From Hydractinia symbiolongicarpus (lineage: Eukaryota > Cnidaria > Hydrozoa > Anthoathecata > Hydractiniidae): 64,000 bases of DNA. Positions 61,760-64,000 of the stretch are shown here, piece after piece. The notes beneath the pieces are model-generated. The model had not been told where the DNA came from and ran no database searches. It saw nothing but the letters and a program-made list of their open reading frames with translations. The stretch is from positions 1,054,001-1,118,000 of the forward strand of contig NC_079878.1 of the NCBI RefSeq assembly GCF_029227915.1, given 5' to 3'. Each line of letters opens with the position of its first letter. The first letter of the stretch is position 1. Both the position numbers and the translations under genes were made by a program.

Positions 61760-61960
61760 AAAAGGAACTATTTTTGCGAAATTAAATTTTCGCCAATTCC
61801 ACGAAAATTCGTTTCTGCGAATGTGTTGAAGAGTGTCGAAATTCACGAAAATTAATTTCCGCGAAATTTAGAGTTTTTTTTCTTTTTAAAAACTGATTTA
61901 CACTAACTAATTTTTCTTCTATTTACTTTTTTTGCGAAATTTGCGAACTTTAATTCTCGC
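61760..61960. repeat. degenerate TTCGCGAAATTAATTTTCGC repeat
   Basis: GCGAAATTAAATTTTCGCC, CACGAAAATTCG, CGAAATTCACGAAAATTAAT and TTTCCGCGAAATTT follow one another in alternating orientations, like the stretches at 53330, 51570 and 35840. Confidence 0.5.
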
Positions 61961-62341
61961 TAAGTATTTGGATTTGCTAACCTCGCAAGAATCACCAATA
62001 CCAATCTATTATATAAACAGTATTGTTGTGCTAAGTTTTAGACAAGTGCTCTCCTGCATGTTTAATCGTGTTCCTAGGGGCTTTCTTTTGCTATGTGGGC
62101 CTGGAATCGAGGTTGCTACATGTTTTATGTAAAAGAAGATGTAATATTTTAATGAAGCTAGATGTTCTCGTGTGTTCATGAACTTTCAACACCAGAACAT
62201 AGATTACTGTATTTGTAATCAGTATTGTAACAACCCTCTCCCCAAACCTCGTTCCCATCCTTTTTTTATTTATTGAATTTAAATGACGTTGAGAAGAAAC
62301 CTTTATAGGTTAGTGACTAGGAGTTTTTTAAAAATGGCTTA

Positions 62342-62440
62342 GTCAACCTCGTCCTCAGGGCTTTTTTCTCTCACCTGGAGCTGCGCTTGCCGTCAGATGT
62401 ACAATATGCGACAACAGATCCTGCGATCGAGGTTGTGACC
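62342..62440. repeat. short inverted-repeat element, CAACCTCG ends
   Basis: Starts TCAACCTCGTCCTCAGGG and ends CGATCGAGGTTGTGA; about 100 bases. Same ends as in the fold-back at 51825-51914 and the piece at 63658-63760. Confidence 0.6.
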
Positions 62441-63657
62441 TAGTCTCTTTTAAGTGTGTCTGATTATGACATACTAGTTAACTATTTTTGCGCTTTACTT
62501 TAGTTAATACTACTTGATGCCTTTCGTATATGCTTGACATAAACTCCAAATAGAAAGATGCAGGTTTTATATATATGACACGTGACGCACAGTACAAAAC
62601 ACGGACTCACGAACCACAGTACTAAGCATAGAACATAATAATGAGTAGAGTCTCGTATAACTGCAGACCTTACACCAAAATAAAACCATTTTGTTAGTCT
62701 CAGTATTACCAAAACCTTAATGGTTTTATTAAACAAATTAAGCAAACTACGTAAAATATTTCTTTTGTCCTTCGAATTTCCCACTTTTCGTACAGTTTAT
62801 TTATCAAATTGTAATTTGGCGAAATACTTATGTGAAAAGTAAGCAGTGATAAGAAAAAACCTTTGCATGATTGACCCATAGTTTTTTGTCAACGTAGCAA
62901 GATGTTGACATGCTGTAAATGGTCACAGAGATTTGTGAACAAGTGTTTAAAGTTTACGTTACTGTATGCTATTTTAAAGTTTCAATTTGTAGCAATGCGT
63001 TCTGGTGGTGGCAATGCTTTCTGTATGTAAACGCCCACCTCCTTTTGATCTAGTTGAGCTCCCCTAAATTGTAGCTACAATTCTTCTAAAAAATGTTGTT
63101 TACAGAATTATGAATATAATTTCTGGGGGATTATTTTATCCAGAGGATTTGCATGACGTGATGTTATTGAAGATAAGCAAACAGCTCTTCTCAACTTCGT
63201 GATTTTGTTGCTATATATCCACGCAGTAATCTAGAGATTTTCTGATGATACAAAATAGTTTTTTGATGATGGAGTGTCAAGTTTCGAAATGACACGCGTT
63301 TGTTGATTCAATTGAAGACGTCATTAGCACGTTAAACAGTTGTATTTGCAAAGAAAACTTTTGAAGAGGTTTTTCATACCTCGTAAATAATAAAGTCGGT
63401 TTCATGGTTTGAAGTTTCTCTCAGCGAAGAAATTTGCATCACACCATGGCTATAAAGTTTCTGACTGTGAATGAAAATTTCTGAAAATGTCTGTTTCTTA
63501 CTATCATTTATACAATTGGCATCAGAGGGGTATATTCTAAATGTCAAACATTAATTCCTGCAATATTTGGGTCAATCGCCTGCCAAACGAACATTCATCT
63601 CAGGACTTAATCTTAGCCCACGAACTGTTAACCTTCTACTTTGATACAAAGAATCGT

Positions 63658-63760
63658 AACCTCGTGCCCAGGAAGTTTGCCTTTTGTTTAGCCGTCAAGT
63701 CAGCGCTAGCGGCTTTGACATAGGCAACAAACCTTGGGGACGACAATGCGGAGAATCGTA
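63658..63760. repeat. short inverted-repeat element, AACCTCGTGCCCAGG end
   Basis: AACCTCGTGCCCAGG at about 63658 pairs with CCTTGGGGACGAC at about 63732. The small open frame over this stretch (63541-63723) is not supported as a gene. Confidence 0.55.
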
Positions 63761-64000
63761 AAAAGAAAATAATCATCAGGTGCAGCACATCTGGTTTTGT
63801 TTTATGTTTTTTTTGTCATTATTAGCAGTAACTATGTATTAACTGAAGGGGTTGAGTGGATTTGGAACGCAAAAAATTAGATATGGATTTAATAGGTAGG
63901 GAGGGAGGGAGAGATTGTGTTTATGAAGATAAAACAACATGAATCGACGTTAAGTGAAAATCACATATATTAATTCGATTTAAAATTTTTATCTACAATA

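Larger units (their letters stand above)
59221..64000. other. gene-poor region; dispersed repeats only
   Basis: No frame here has a family signature or splice-linked partner. I see a GCGAAA-type repeat (61760-61960), copies of the AACCTCGTCCCCAGG-type repeat (62055-62120, 62342-62440, 63658-63760), a G-rich run near 61545-61560 and AT-rich filler. A gene with only short exons could be overlooked. Confidence 0.5.

Noticed and set aside
63541-63723. 60-codon open frame near the right edge
   Set aside because: It overlaps a short inverted-repeat element and has no recognisable family or splice partner.

Overview
This is nuclear DNA of an invertebrate animal, most likely a cnidarian and perhaps a hydrozoan. 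The evidence is a very AT-rich sequence, genes split into many short exons by GT-AG introns of a few hundred bases to 6 kb, metazoan-specific genes (alsin, a BOK-like Bcl-2 protein, CDK9), and a dense mix of Harbinger, hAT, piggyBac-like, non-LTR and SINE elements. The species assignment is an inference; every exon model was built by hand from splice sites and reading-frame continuity.

Layout. 489-3607 is a complete PIF/Harbinger transposon: TTA target duplications, fold-back ends, a DDE transposase on + and a two-MADF partner protein on -. 4773-31873 (-) is the alsin gene (ALS2): 31 coding exons, all in phase, 1650 residues, with the RCC1-like, DH, PH, MORN and VPS9 order of vertebrate alsin. 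Its longest intron (8271-14134) hosts an intronless + strand gene for a small CX2C-X20-CX2C protein that I do not recognise. Head-to-head with alsin, 33273-34296 (+) is a two-exon BOK-like Bcl-2 family gene. It converges on methylmalonate-semialdehyde dehydrogenase (ALDH6A1, -, 34967-40665; 15 exons found, first exon not found). 41.3-44.1 kb holds hAT remnants. 43061-50253 is a nearly exact tandem duplication of about 3.6 kb that copied the 3' part of a CDK9 exon together with an hAT fragment and a tRNA-derived SINE. Two complete CDK9 genes follow in tandem on the - strand (49850-51416 and 54097-56501). They have diverged in sequence but share an almost identical tract of about 140 bp that looks like gene conversion. 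56856-57506 is a MITE with hAT-like ends, 57684-59220 a broken non-LTR retrotransposon with an inverted 5' piece, and from 59.2 kb to the end I find only repeats.

The host genes do not form a pathway. Alsin is a Rab5/Rac exchange factor on endosomes, BOK an apoptosis regulator of ER and mitochondrial membranes, ALDH6A1 a mitochondrial enzyme of valine and thymine catabolism, and CDK9 the P-TEFb kinase of transcription elongation. The most unusual observations are the duplicated CDK9 genes with a conversion tract, the fresh tandem duplication beside them, a five-unit 26-bp tandem repeat grown from an alsin exon across its splice donor, the nested gene, and an apparently intact Harbinger element with fold-back termini.
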